This document shows, in pieces, positions 11,870-24,169 of a DNA stretch of 64,000 nucleotides (positions are counted from its first letter, which is position 1; each line of letters opens with the position of its first letter). Made by a program: the position numbers and the translations under genes. The notes below the pieces were generated by a model. That model saw nothing but the letters and a program-made list of their open reading frames with translations. It was not told the DNA's origin and did no database searches. This stretch comes from Pisolithus tinctorius (lineage: Eukaryota > Basidiomycota > Agaricomycetes > Boletales > Pisolithaceae), in NCBI GenBank assembly GCA_024663395.1, contig JANFAH010000005.1, positions 1,178,001-1,242,000 of the forward strand, in the 5' to 3' direction.

Positions 11870-13098
11870 ATGCTTTCAGAATCCGAAGGCCAGTCGCGCC
11901 GAATACCAACCCTGGCCTCGTATTGCCAGCGCGGTGAATACTCGCCCTCACCCTGTCCACACCTGCTTAAGCTCATATCACAATAGTTCTCTCAGCGCAC
12001 GCAGATGGTGCGGAAACAGTATGGCTGCTCCCCTTTGTCTTACGCTCTGTGCTCCTTGGCCAGCTTTGAGTTGTCTTGGTGATGACATACGGTATGACCT
12101 GATTAAACCTGTCCTGGAATGCTGCTCTGCAGAGACTCTGCTTCGCCTTGAACAATCATCTCCAGTACGTGACACTATATTGCGTATTTGAACCGCTCTC
12201 TGATACTAGCTGGAGTATCTGCAAGAGAACACGTCCGGTAACTGGAATCATCACATGCATAACCGATCCTGACGCATGCTCTTTCAGACTTGTGGGAGCG
12301 CTTATGCTTCAAGATGTATCCTCTACTCGTAGAGCAACTTGCTCGGAATGGGGAACTTCGGCCTGAGTCGTGGCGTGAACAATTCTTTGTAAGTTTCATC
12401 AGTGCCTTACTGGGTATACACCGCTCATCGCGGATCAACTAGTTGCTCCGCGAGGCAGAGGCACATCGCCTGGAGGAAGTATCTTCCAAACTACGCAACC
12501 AACGCATGGAAGCTGCCGAGCGCAAGAAGGAACGAGAAGTTAAGCTGACAGACAGACTACCGCCGGCTAAGCGTGCCCGTACGCGTCTCTTCGTACCATC
12601 TGAATTTTCGTCCGTAACAGTCTGTGAGCAGGGACCTCGGTTACTCAACCCAAGTCACTGTTCCAAAAGGCGAAGAACGAGGTGAAGTTCCGGAAGGCTC
12701 TATATACCACTCGCATTCTGCCTCCCATGGTACATGGGAAAACGTATCGGGTACTTCCCAGCGCTCCAAGTGCAAAACCACCTATGGTCTCTTCGTCACG
12801 TACACCCAAAATCTGCATTGGCAGAACGGGTGCCACTGGACCGCCCTTAGCATCAACTAAGCTCGCGACTAGTGTACCTGTGTCAACGGAGGAACCGCAG
12901 TTGTCCGCCGAACCCCTTCCGGCCGAACAATCTGCACCGGTTTCCCCGCTTTCAACACTATCCTCACCGACGCCCGCAGAGGCGCGCACTCTCAAACCCC
13001 CGATACAGAAGAAAGATCCGATGGCATCCCTCTTCATGCCGAAACACCGTGCTTTCTCCCAACTACCCAAGGCTGCTAGCAACACACCAGCACGGTAA
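11870..13098 (+). CDS. Elongin A-like RNA polymerase II elongation factor subunit
   Basis: Member of the RNA polymerase II transcription factor SIII subunit A family (Elongin A), which binds Elongin C through a BC-box-like helix. Exon 1 is MLSESEGQSRRIPTLASYCQ. Splicing gives RVLSAHADALSCLGDDIRYD, then LIKPVLECCSAETLLRLEQ, the conserved N-terminal block. ENTSDLWERLCFKMYPLL and ESWREQFF follow, then a basic helix (AEAHRLEEVSSKLRNQRMEA). The C-terminal half is disordered, rich in Pro/Ser/Ala, ending SQLPKAASNTPAR. At least five introns are needed; phases fit. A late exon continues KAKNEVKFRKALYTTRILPP. The identification rests on the N-terminal block; the tail is not conserved. Confidence 0.8.
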
Positions 13099-13295
13099 CT
13101 ACGTTCTACCCGCTAACTTGCCTCACAAGTTTTCGTCAATACTCGACTTCTTTTTCATGATCTTCCATGGTCTAGTTTGTTGTACACGATATCTATTCAC
13201 TTGTAGCTGGCGCACCATAATGTATTCTTAGAGGAGAATGTAGAGTCTAAACACATACATAATTGTAATCGCACTCAGCGCGTCAGAACCTGGTG

Positions 13296-15335
13296 TCAAC
13301 TGACATGCCATGTGTTATGCAGACCAACACTGTCATCGGCCCGGTTGGTGGGTCCACCCGAACTAATTACAGGTGCCCCTCCACGAAATGCAACTTCCTT
13401 ACTTTCTTTGGCTTCAAGCCGTCCTTCGACCAGTTTGTTTTTGACGTGATCGGCCCTCAACGATTCAATGTGAGTCAGGTATGCTTCGTCCACGCCTCCA
13501 GTGACATATTCGCCCGTGAAAACGGAGCAATCGAATGTCTCGATGGATGGGTTCAACTGTCGGACAGACGTGATAAGATCTGGAAGCGTCTGAAAGATGA
13601 CGAGATCGGCGCCAATAGCCTCTGCGATCTCCTCCGTAGTCCGCCCATATGCCACAAGCTCTGTGCGGGATGGCATATCTATGCCGTAAACGTTGGAGTG
13701 GCTATGTCTAGCATCAGCATCAGCTGCGCAGTATGCGGTAACTTTGACCATCACCGTATGGGAGGTGCGCAGCTCGCGACGATAACTTTCCTGGCCCCGA
13801 CATCCTTTGCCATTTGTATGATTTCTTTGGATGTTGTACCTCGGACGATTGAATCTACCGCATATGGAAATAGGCGTCAAGCGAAACGCTTCGAGTAAGG
13901 AACAATTACCATCGACTAGGAGCACATTCTTGCCGGAGAACTCAAGTGCCATTGCATTCAGCTTTTTTCGGACGTTCTTTGTCCTGTCAACTTGGTTAGG
14001 TGTGACCGAGAGGTGTAACCAGAAAGAGCCACCTCATCTGCTGACCAGGCATGATAAAGGTCCGCCCCACATAGCGGTTTTTGATGAAGCCTTCCCGGTA
14101 GGGGAGTTGAAGCCTCTGAGCCAAGTTGAGGGCTGCAACTCGTGACGTGTCCGGAACCTGACGCATTGTACTTAGCAAAATCCTCCGAAAAACAAGTGGA
14201 TACCATCAACGTGCCGGAATGACGACGTCTACGGTCAACCCCTTTGTCGCGAGCACTTTGCGGACTTCCTCCGCAAGGGCATCTCCCATCGCCATCCGAC
14301 TGCGGTAGACGCTTACACCGTCGAGGACGGAGTCCGGACGTGCGAAGTAGACATATTCAAAGATATCTGGAGCAAATATTGCTGGCTCCCCAACGCGCTT
14401 TCTACTGACACCTGTGCGGGTGATAATAACGGCCTCGCCTAAACAGGATCAGACCATTAGTACGTGGTGAGGTGCTAGAAACCCACCTGGTTTTACATCT
14501 TCCCAATCGGAGAAACCTCCGGCATCGGCGACTATGCTTTCGCTGGCAATAATATAGTCCCTCCTTTCAGACGAGTTTTTCCGAGACGCCATTCCAATGG
14601 GGCGTATACCGTTCGGATCCCTAAAAGCAATGATTCCGAAACCGGCCAGCATGGCCACGCAGGCGTAGGCACCCTTGCTCTGCTTCATAAGTTCTCCAAT
14701 AGCTGTGAAAATATCATCTTCGTTGATCCGAAACTTTCCAGTCTGCTGGAGGTTATTGGCGAAGATATTGAGGAGAAGTTCGGAATCGGAAGAGGTGTTG
14801 ATGTGTCTATGCGCTACAGCGTCCATGAAGTGAAGCAGGGAATCACTATGGATCAGGTTTCCATTCTATGAATTGATAAGGCGCATACGCATACAGATAA
14901 CCGAGAGGGGCGGGACCCACATGCGCGAGTACGATACCGTACGGTGAATTAACGTAGAAGGGCTGTGCTTCGGCATGGTTAGAACTGCCGGCAGTAGGAT
15001 AGCGGACTACGTAGTTGATTAGATGAGTCTGGGCGAGGGATGGCAAGGGGGGACAGCACAAACCATGTCCGATGCCCATTTCACCTTTGAGTCTTGAGAT
15101 AGAGACGTCGTCGAAGACGTCACGAACCATTCCGTTGGCTTTGCATTGGTAGAAGCGACCCTTGTGACCGCAAGTGACGATTCCACAGGCATCCTGACCG
15201 CGGTGCTGGAGTAGAGAAAGCCCCTCGCAGATTTCAGACGCTGCGTCATGGCCGGAGTCATTCAAGAGCAGACCTAAGACGCCACACACTATGAAAGCGT
15301 GAGTTAGGAGAGTAAAGGTAAGGGAAAGACTCACT
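13296..15335 (-). CDS. ADE4: Amidophosphoribosyltransferase (glutamine PRPP amidotransferase)
   Basis: First committed enzyme of purine synthesis: PRPP plus glutamine gives phosphoribosylamine. The N-terminal glutaminase domain begins M-C-G-V-L-G-L-L-L, where Cys2 becomes the N-terminal nucleophile after Met removal, then [16 protein letters not shown]. The middle has [16 protein letters not shown] and the phosphoribosyltransferase domain has [36 protein letters not shown] and VLLVDG-type PRPP-loop sequence. The C-terminus ends at a TGA at 13296. The start codon is itself interrupted: the A is at 15335, a 46-nt intron (15289-15334) follows, and TG is at 15288-15287. The first ATG-like reading upstream would bury the catalytic cysteine. 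The gene is followed on the same strand side by SAM synthetase, both minus. Confidence 0.93.
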
Positions 15336-15799
15336 GCTCTCAGAGCGGAATGGTGGATGCCAAGTAGGAGGAGGACAATATCATTATGGCTTGGTAGCTT
15401 TTTCTACAGTCCAAAAAAGTGCGGTGATAATCTCGTGACTGATCTCGATCACGTCGCCATCCACGTGGTTTCTGCGTATTTGCACGACATAATACGTCTG
15501 CGCGTGTGGGTATTCTACAATTTCAAACCACCCCATAAAAATGAAGAAATACGCGGTTGAACGCGGTCGTATTCTTTAGTACTACACAAAGGATATGGGT
15601 CTGTACGTATCGTTAGAGGAAGTAATGAGCTACGGAGCCCGGGTACTAGTTATGTCATAATGCAGGCGAACTGCGCGCCTCTATGGTTGAAATAGCGACT
15701 GTTCTACAGGTATGCTGTTGCGTCGATAGATAGAGGAAGGATGAACTTCCAATGTAAGTCAATAATTACAATGCACAAGGAGTGTATGATGAACACATC
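15336..15799. other. Intergenic: ADE4 upstream and SAM synthetase 3' flank
   Basis: No gene is visible. The part next to ADE4 should hold its promoter and the 5' untranslated exon that donates the A of the start codon. A CCACGTGG palindrome lies at 15461-15468, about 126 nt upstream of that A. The part near 15800 is the 3' flank of the SAM synthetase gene. Confidence 0.5.
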
Positions 15800-17257
15800 T
15801 TAGAACACAAGTTTCTTCGGCTTCTCCCAGGTGTATTGGGGATTGCCAAAGTGACCATAAGATGCCGTTTGGAGGTATTTTGGCTGTTGCAACTCCAGTT
15901 CGCGTACTTCAACACATCGTCAGTCTCAGTCACCTCCTCCATAGAATTGCAACCCACCCATGACTCCAGGACGAAGGTCCCAGTTCTGGCGAATAATCTC
16001 GACGAGTTCTTCGTTTGACTTCTTGCCAGTTCCGTAGGTATCAACAAAAATTGACAGTGGCTCCGAAACACCAATGGCATAGGACAGTTGCACCAGAGCG
16101 CGGCGAGCAAGGCCAGCAGCAACAAGAGACTTGGCTATGTTGGATCAAAATATTTAAGAACACGATACACACCACCGTACGTCATCGGACAGTCACTTAC
16201 CGATCCAACGAGCAGTGTAAGCAGCAGAGCGGTCGACCTTGGACCAATCCTTGCCGGAGAAGGCTCCTCCGCCGTGGGCGCCCCAACCACCGTAGGTATC
16301 GACGATGATCTTGCGTCCAGTTAGACCAGCATCACCTTGGGGACCACCAATGACGAAACGACCAGAAGGTTGAATCTAAGAACCCCTCTGTTTCATCGAG
16401 TCTATCAAAAGCGTGAGAAAGAAACTTACGTGATAGATGGTTCTGTCGTCCAGCAGTGAAGGCGGGATGACCTGTTTAACGACCTTTTCAGTGATCTCCC
16501 TGCGGAGGTCCTCTGTCGAGATTTCCTCAGCGTGTTGCGTTGAGATAACAATAGTGTCGACGCGAAGAGGAATCATGGCGCCATTGTCGCTCTTATATTC
16601 CACAGTGACTTGTGTCTTGGAGTCAGGGCGCAACCAAGGAAGAAGACCAGAGCGTCGGGCGGCAGCCAGCGCAGCGTTTAGCTTGTGGGCCAATGTGATC
16701 GTCAAGGGCATATACTCCTCAGTCTCGTCGGTGGCATAGCCAAACATAATACCCTGGTCACCAGCGCCGTGCTCTTCCAGAGCGCCGTGATCAAGGCCCT
16801 GAGCAATGTCAGGAGACTGCTGTTCAATCGCAACCAAGATGTTGCACGTCTTGTAATCGAAACCTTTTGATGAGTCGTCGTAACCGATCTTTTTGATGGT
16901 GTTACGGATGACGTTCTGGTAGTCGATCTGAGCCTTGGTGCTGATCTCACCGAAGACCATGATCATGCCAGTCTTGGACGCCGTCTCGCAAGCGACCTTT
17001 GACCAAGGGTCTTGCTCGAGGCAAGCATCAAGCTACAGTAGTATCATTAGCCGCCTGGAAGGTTGTTGCCAACAACCAAGCCAACTTACGATTGCATCAG
17101 AGACTTGATCACAGATCTTGTCTAGGTAAGACGGGTCAATATATCATGACGCTGCTCGTTGCTTGTACTTGCCTGGGTGCCCTTCACCGACCGATTCAGA
17201 AGTAAAAAGAAAATGGCCGGGAATAAGAGCAGGACGAGCGGTTCCGTTGGCAGGCAT
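15800..17257 (-). CDS. SAM2: S-adenosylmethionine synthetase
   Basis: Makes S-adenosylmethionine from methionine and ATP. ATG 17257 gives [20 protein letters not shown] then ESVGEGHPG, with the ATP-binding His. Next are [10 protein letters not shown] and [15 protein letters not shown], then [39 protein letters not shown] (the GAGDQG signature), [20 protein letters not shown] (P-loop region) and [19 protein letters not shown] (second signature GGGAFSxKD). The C-terminus, [19 protein letters not shown], ends with a TAA at 15800. All catalytic motifs are intact. At least four introns are present (near 15850-15950, 16140-16200, 16378-16430 and 17035-17090). Symbol chosen for the family; the number of paralogues elsewhere is unknown. 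Confidence 0.95.
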
Positions 17258-17519
17258 GGCGGAGAGGTAGGGAATGGTCCAAGGAGGGGGAAGGAAAGGT
17301 TTGGTTGACTGGTGAAGCGAGAAAGAACTTGTATTAAACTAGCGGATTACGCTGACATAAGCATTATCACGCCATCTAGATAAAAAATTTACACACGTAT
17401 GACAAGAGCGTGAAACAAGCGAGGAGAAACCAGTACATGAGATGATGAGTTCGTAGATGCGTGACACTGATCTGTACCGTGTGCAATGTGTCCCAGAATT
17501 GTACATATGAATGCTGCTG

Positions 17520-20434
17520 TTACACGAGTCCGACACCGAGAGGATCCGTAGTCAGCGAGGGTCTCTTCGTTTCCTGCTCGGTTACATTGTTCTCATCCGA
17601 GTGAGTTACCCTACTCACGCTAGGACCCTGCTTCGGCGGATGATGAAAGGCAGAGTTTTGTCGTTGTGAAGGTTGAGCAACAGTCGGGTCCTCAGGTAAA
17701 GGATCAGTATCATCCATGTCCAGTTGTGTAGTTGGTGGCGGTGATGACGGCGACCAGACACTACTCCAAGGGTTGTCCATCGCCAGATCGGCCAGACTTC
17801 TCTGCGGTATCACGCTGTCCCAGGGACGGTTTGATGAACCCACGCGAGAGAACGATGTACTTGCACGTGAAGTAAAACGCTCTCCATCCACAGAGAAATC
17901 GCTGGCCTGTAGCTCCCTCCCTCCGCTATAATTCTCAGTATCATCCTCAAATGGCCTAGGTCCCCCTTTGAAGTCTTTCGTGACGCCATCATACACCTCT
18001 TGGACCGCGGTGAACGCAGCCGTGGCATTCGACGACAGCTTTCCCCACATAGATTTTACTCCGCTGTTAGTAAAGAAGTCGGGGGCATTGGGACCCCGCA
18101 TGCGCCCGGGTGATGAGGGTCGTGGTGGCGTACCACCTAGTCCTGTCGGTGTACTAGCCACCAGAAATCCTCCTCCTACTTTCTGGCCAAATTCAGGTAA
18201 TGATGACCATAGACCTTGCAGGCTGGACGACAACCCCTCAGAAGCAGTGGGACTGCCAGATCTGAAAACAGTCGGAGAAGACGTTATTGTGGTGGGTTGC
18301 GAATGCGCAACCGGCGGAACAGCTTCCGTACGCGTGTGGGAGTTGACTGAATCATCGTCAAGACCCTCGATTGATGGAACAAACTCTGAATCTTCTTTCA
18401 CCTGAGATATGATAATCTTGCCATTCATTTCTTCGTCAGTTCGTCCGTACAGTTCGTGCCAGAACCGGATGTCTTTGGCATTAGGGGTGAGGACACCCAT
18501 GTCTGCCTTGGAGTCCCTGTTCGAGAGATCATCTAGTAAAGGGTTGTACGATGTGTTCTTGTGAAGTTCCACTTGCGATGACGAGTTAAGGAACTCCCAA
18601 AGGCTTGCTGTCCTCTCGGATGGAACCATATTGTCCTCTCCTCTCTTCCTCTCTTGTTCATTATTATACAGAAAAGTTCCAAATTGGCAGGAGTAGAGAT
18701 GATAGTGAATCGTCCGCAGGAAGCGTTCATTAAATTCGAAGCGCTCAGGAAATTGTCTCTGTATCTGACGCAAGCATTCCAGAAATTGGTGGAAGGTAGG
18801 ACTCGTTTCCTTGATGTGATGCTGGGAAGCAAAACGGTTCTGGACGGAAGTAAGGAAGGCCTGAGCAGCTTCTGCCCCACCTCCCGCGTTCCCACTATCC
18901 GCTACAGATGTGAAAAATTTCTCCGAAGACAAGTGACCACATCGATCCCGGAATCGGTGGCCGAACGATATCCAATCTTTTTCGACGAGTACCTGGAAGC
19001 CGTGCATAGTGCGATAGTAAGGATCCAAGCACACCTGAGCTAGAGCCGCGAGTTGTGAAGTGCGATCCCAGCCGTCGGAACAATGCACTAAGACATGCGA
19101 TGAATTGATGTGCACATTGCGTACGATGAGAACTACCGCCTCAAGAATGTTCGACAGATGACGGAGCCATCCAGAACGGCGCAGAGCTTGTCGATCTAAA
19201 ACAGCAAGCTGCTTCGCCTCTCCTAGTACCTTCCCGCTGACACTCGCAGCGATGATATCCGCTTCGCGTAAGGCATCCACTACTTTCCCTAGTGACTCGC
19301 GCATGGCGTGTATGTGATCAATTCCTGAGTACGTCTTTTTTGCATCTTTGTAATTTTCCATGTTTTCGGTCCCGGCTCCTCTAGCAGTGTTCGCCATGGC
19401 GTTGGCTGTTGGCCTGGCATCAACAATGAGGTTTGTCGCGGTGGCACCGTAGATGGGGATACTTGATGACCGTGAATCAGGGGAGCGATGAGATTGAAAA
19501 ATAGCTTCCACGAGTTTCTCGTCCTGGACAGATCGGTTCTGTTTAATGCCAACCATTGGTTGACTGGACCGTGTTATAGTTCCCTGGGGCAAACAGGATC
19601 ACGTTCTAGCAGGAGACAACGATAGTATACTGACTCACGAAGTTGGCCCAGTGAAGGTACGTCAAAGCCGGAATTCGACATTTGCTTCTGTACTTGGCTG
19701 CATAAGTGAGGGTGGAGTCACTTATCCGGGTCGGAACGACCAACAGAGATGGATAAGTGGAGGAAAACTGAACATCTATTGAAGGTTACATTACACAACA
19801 TGGTGACAGGTAACCCACCTGATACTCCTTATTTATGTCAGTGAACCGCCATGCCTTGGTTCGGGTGCCGACACCCATACGACCAAACTCCTTCCTAGGG
19901 GAGTAAATAGACCACCCGCCCTCAGCATCGAAAGGAGGATTAGGTGAGTAGAAGAACGCATAAAGCTGATTAACAGACGCTGATCACTTTCAGCAGCCAT
20001 GGTAAATCAGAGATGATGATACTCACTGCACACCGTCAACTCTTTGACGCTCTCAAATACATCGACGGCATCATGATCACTCGCAAACAAAATGGAAAAG
20101 GTTTCAAATGTCCGTGTGTGAAACGTTATAGGACTTTGGCCTTGCAATGTCTGCGGGAGTTGCACTACCAACGAAATCAGTGGGTAGGGTACCTGAGGTT
20201 GAATCAATAGACCTGCGTGGGCAAACACATGGATGGCGGACTTGCCCACATCTCTTCCATTCCGGCATCCTCGTAGCGGAAGATCAGATGGTGTGCGGTC
20301 AAGTGGAGTGATCCATAGTGAGCACTCCCTGATTTGCCGCAAAGAACCCTTTCAACCTGTAGATCCTCAGAAATCTCGTTCATTCAGGCAACCCCCTTCT
20401 AACAGATTACCTTCGAAACTCGGATGGAATCCAT
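17520..20434 (-). CDS. YMR1: Myotubularin-type phosphoinositide 3-phosphatase
   Basis: Dephosphorylates PI3P (and PI(3,5)P2) on endosomal/vacuolar membranes. A 24-nt first exon (20434-20411, MDSIRVSK) is joined over a 45-nt intron to DLQVERVLC; the GRAM/PH domain follows (YGSLHLTAHHLIFRYEDAG). The phosphatase domain has WSIYSPRKEFGRMGVG, VVPTRISDSTL and the active site HVLVHCSDGWDRTSQ (Cx5R complete), then WISFGHRFRDRCGH. After about residue 560 comes a long Ser/Pro-rich disordered tail of about 300 residues, ending at 17520, with no FYVE or coiled-coil domain visible. Introns fall near 19590-19640, 19765-19820 and 19980-20030. The protein is longer than yeast Ymr1 because of the tail. Confidence 0.92.
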
Positions 20435-20689
20435 TAAGATAATCCCTGAAATACTTATTTCCAAAAGCCAGTGCGGTGCCGGCTGGGACCTGCGGATAGA
20501 GCGCAGCGCTGCCTCTCACTATTATAGATTGGTTTGAGCTAGTGGCGTATTTGACAATGTTTACTCAATGCCCAGGCAGCAAGCTCAAGACCAAGGGAAA
20601 CTCGCATTTGGATGTACTCTGATACGATGAGACCAAATCACACGCGCTTCATGTATCTATCCATGTTAAAGCTAGAGGGAATGGATTTC

Positions 20690-22870
20690 TCAGCCGAAAA
20701 CCCACAGCTCGCTGATCACGTCCCTATTATTTGCGATACCCTTGTCAGCCTCGAAAGCAGAGTCAGTACACAACGGGAACGGATCCTCGACAAGTTCTGT
20801 TTCCAGAGCAGGTTCTTTTTTTATCTTCCGCTGGAACTCGGTTTCTAGAAGCTGTTTCACATTATATTCAGCGTCCGCGCGATCCGATAACAAGCAGCCT
20901 GGGCTTACAGTACCGTACGTGTGGTCGAGGAAATCTTCCATAGAATAACCTGGTTTTGTGAATGCTTCCTCAAATATACGTGCTAGCGTCGAAACTGCAG
21001 CGTCGTAGTGATTTCTGTGGCTGAGAAGCTCCCATAGTGACGAATCAATAGCATTCGTGACATTCGGATTTATTTCATCGGCGATATAAGTATCTGCAAT
21101 ATTGCATCACGAATGTTGGCGGGCAGGCGAAAGCTGCTGACACACCATTAAATGGTTCGTCGTCCTCACCCGTCCCTGTGTATCATCTTCATAAGGGCTG
21201 GGTGGCAGCTTGAGGATATTATATGTGAATGGTATGATCATGATGATCGCCGCAGGGGGTGCACTGAGTGACAATCGCGAAAGTCTTTTTACAAACGACG
21301 CAAGAAGCGCCGCAGGAAGATGTCTGTAGCAATTGGGTCCAAGAAAGTCCTTCGAGTTGACAAATAGCACTCACGTCGAACTCAAGAATAGCTCGGTAAG
21401 ACGGAAAAATCTCGCGCGATGCTTCAGATGGAGAACATCCTTTGTCAAGGAAAGCATACAGTCTAGTGTAAAACTGTGGATAATCCCTGTAGCAAATGTT
21501 ATCGATCGTCCGGAAACAAGTCAATGACCTTACAAGTTGTAGTCCTTCATCAAGGAGAACAGAGGCATTCAGCGCCAATAGGCCAACAGTACCACCTGCT
21601 TCGATGGTAAGCAGATAACAGGGCACCCTACTCGTTGGATTACCTATATCAACACATGCACTAATCCAATCCATGACAAGAACTGGTCTTGTTAAGTGCG
21701 GCAAGATGCCTTGATGCATGATATTCAGTGTCCTGATAGTGGGCGACCGGCTAGTGACCGAAGATGTCAAGCGAGAGACGAGGCAGCAAGCTAAGCCACA
21801 TTCCTCGTGAATACCGCCCGGTGAGCTTTTAGAGAGTGAAGAGATTGATGGAAAGATAACTGGTGCACCCTTCCTCTTATATCGGTTGACTTCTTCATAT
21901 CCTTGGCCTTTGGTTGCTCGTCGAAGAATTTGCGCCAGTCATCTTCATTCCCGGAATCCGACATGGCCAGTTCTTCTTCATCTGCTACGGGTTTGTCACT
22001 TTTAGGCGCGAATGGTTTCCGTCCGAGTTCTGATATCCACCATGCATTCAACTCCGAGGCCTCGGTAGGAAAGGTTGTCAGCCTTTCTACAAGGGACAAC
22101 AGGTTTGCAGCGAGGCTGGGATACTCGGCAGCCTGAAAGCGCGACAGTACGGAACTAGTAAACAAGCCTGAAAATTTAAATATTGGTGAGCACATTTTAG
22201 GAGCACGTACGATGCCTCTCGAAAGAAACACCAGCGAACGTCGTCGTAAACACTTAACCACGTGGCGACAAAGTGGTCTCGGACATCTGGCATTAGCTCA
22301 CCCTCGCATGTTACCGTTAACGAGGACCGGGGAGAAGGGGGGCATATCAACAGTCCACGGACTATGTGCTTAAAATGCGAGTGGTGAAACTGAGGCCGTC
22401 CATCTGAGCTTGCCGTTGAGAGAGAACTGGAAAGGTGTCTGAGCAAAGAGAAAAGGATGTCCAGCGCGGATTTCTAAACTTATGTGGATAAGAGAAGAGT
22501 ATCGTGGGGAATGAACTCATACCCTTAATGCGGGTTCTTCGTCCTGCAGTAAACCTACAAGGAGATCCACGAAAACATCCAACCTTCCCCATATCCACTT
22601 GCGAACCTGTTTCGCAGCGTCGCCACCGCCGGGCGCAAGTTTGTCGCTGCATATTATGACCACGAACACGCGGTAGAGGCTATAAATAATCCTGGAAAGG
22701 TCCACAGCGTCGGACGTGCCCTGTGCTAGGTTCAGTAGATCCAAGAGAGGGTTGAGCGAGCCATCGCTCCTCGCAGCAGCGGTAATTTCGGCTTCCAATT
22801 TCTTGGCCAAGTCTACATCTTGCTTGACTTTCCGTTTCTTGGCTGGGGGCGGGAGAGAACTTGCAGGCAT
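20690..22870 (-). CDS. NOC4: Ribosome biogenesis protein NOC4 (CBF/MAK21 domain)
   Basis: Nucleolar factor needed for 40S pre-ribosome maturation and export, working with Nop14. ATG 22870 starts MPASSLPPPAKKRKVKQDVD, with a basic nuclear localisation-like stretch. Helical N-terminal repeats follow (LLDLLNLAQGTSDAVDLSRI). The CBF domain is in the middle and C-terminal exons: TRPVLVMDWISACVDIGGTV, LLALNASVL, NICYRDYPQFYTRLYAFLD, AALLASFVKRLSRLSLSAPP and IMIIPFTYNILKLPPS. The C-terminus, AIDSSLWELLSHRNHYDAAV then EEAFTKPGYSMEDFLDHTYG, is diagnostic of Noc4. The stop is at 20690. Introns lie near 21090-21180, 21370-21390, 21600-21655 and 22170-22215, among others. Complete and apparently functional. 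Confidence 0.88.
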
Positions 22871-23004
22871 AAGGAAGGACGTAGATTATCAGCCGAAGCA
22901 GGGGAAATAAAATAAAATAAAAGGACTAGTGGCGGTGTTGCGGGCCGCGCGGACCGACTACGTGCAGGCGGCCAGTGACTTGGCCCATTCCTTCTTGTGG
23001 GTCC

Positions 23005-23604
23005 ATGGCTTCTACTCGGCTTTCGATGTCTTTCGTGCATCGGTGGGCTCGATTTGCATCCAGGAGACAGATCCACACTTCACGGATTTGTCGCGAGCAG
23101 TACTTTGACGCTACCCAGGAGGTGTGCACTTTCACTTCAGTTCCGTGTCCTAACCACAAAGTGGTCTGTGGCTCTTAGACATTTGCCAGAATTGCTCTCA
23201 ACGAGAGTCCGAGCGATAAGATTGTCCTAGTTGACTTCTATGCCGAGTAAGAGCATTGCCCGTCTACCTCACTCTCCTCTTGCTAACGTCATGCCAGCTG
23301 GTGTGGCCCTTGCAGGATGATCTCACCAACTACTGAAGAAGCTCACCGGGGATGCTTCGTTAAAAACTGGGAGCGGTCGTTCACTCGATTTAGTCACAAT
23401 TGACACGGAGAAGCAAATGGAGCTTGCTCAGCGGTACCGCGTATGTTGATTTATTGCATCCTAAGGCTTGGTTTTCCTCAGGCATATTTCCTTCAGGTAA
23501 TGTCGCTGCCGACTGTCATAGCGTTCAAAGATGGAAAACCTGCCAGTCAATTCATCGGTGCCCTCGACGAGGCTGGGATTAAGCAGTTCTTGCAACAGTT
23601 ATAA
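23005..23604 (+). CDS. Thioredoxin, probably mitochondrial, with apparent 1-nt frameshift
   Basis: Thioredoxin fold with active site W-C-G-P-C. The N-terminus from ATG 23005 (MASTRLSMSFVHRWARFASR; 23026 is an alternative) is Arg/Ser-rich, then RQIHTSRICREQYFDA, a likely mitochondrial presequence. Exons then give ARIALNESPSDKIVLVDFYA, the DWCGPCRMISP active-site exon, LLKKLTGDASLKTGSGRSLD, LVTIDTEKQMELAQRYR and VMSLPTVIAFKDGKPASQFI. The stop is at 23604. Between RMISP (ending 23328) and LLKKL (from 23330) the frame changes by one base with no GT or AG available to make an intron. Read without correction the frame ends soon after 23395. Either the assembly has one extra A at 23328-23329 or the gene is broken. 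Confidence 0.8.
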
Positions 23605-23820
23605 CATTTCCACTGGCCGCTCCGGTTAATTTAATTTAATTTTTTCACCAGGCAGGGCTGGCAGCCCGCCCTGTCAATTATAGAAGCTGAAATGCACATG
23701 CATAAAAACAAAGAAAATCTGAGAGAGGTACCTCTGAGGATCATATTACAGGGTGACGTGGGGGGTAATAAGTAGCGAAGGGATGGTGCTGCAGAGGGTC
23801 TGAGTGAAGATGCTGGGAAG

Positions 23821-24169
23821 TTACTGTATGCTACAACAGTTGATACCCCGGGAGCCCTGTAGAGCATATGGATCCTCAGCCTTCTGCACGGGCCCCCACA
23901 CAGAAGGAACCTGAAAGAGGTCAGTTAAATTGGGCCAGCGTGAACAACAAGTACGAACAAGGGGATCCTTGGTAGTTTTACAGTATCGAATCAAGCTATA
24001 GGGTCGGTCAGAACAGGAGCTGAGATAGAGACTCGACGACAAACCTAGCGCTCGCCTCGCTAACACGGATTCTAGGTCTTGCGAGGTCCTCTCGTAGACG
24101 TTGATTATGCTCCAGTAACCGACGGTACCGTAGCTCTGACATTGACTGTCTGCCTCCTCGGGAGCTCAT
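23821..24169 (-). CDS. Heterotrimeric G-protein gamma subunit, copy 1
   Basis: STE18-type G-gamma, partner of G-beta in pheromone/nutrient signalling at the plasma membrane. ATG 24169 gives [20 protein letters not shown], then [40 protein letters not shown] and [18 protein letters not shown]. The last four residues, CSIQ, form a CAAX prenylation box with a second Cys just before it (palmitoylation site in relatives). Two introns lie after EASA and after DPL. The same two intron positions occur in the second copy at 25822. Length of about 83 residues is normal for fungi. Alternative upstream starts in the same frame add a Ser/Pro/His-rich stretch and are less likely. Confidence 0.9.
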
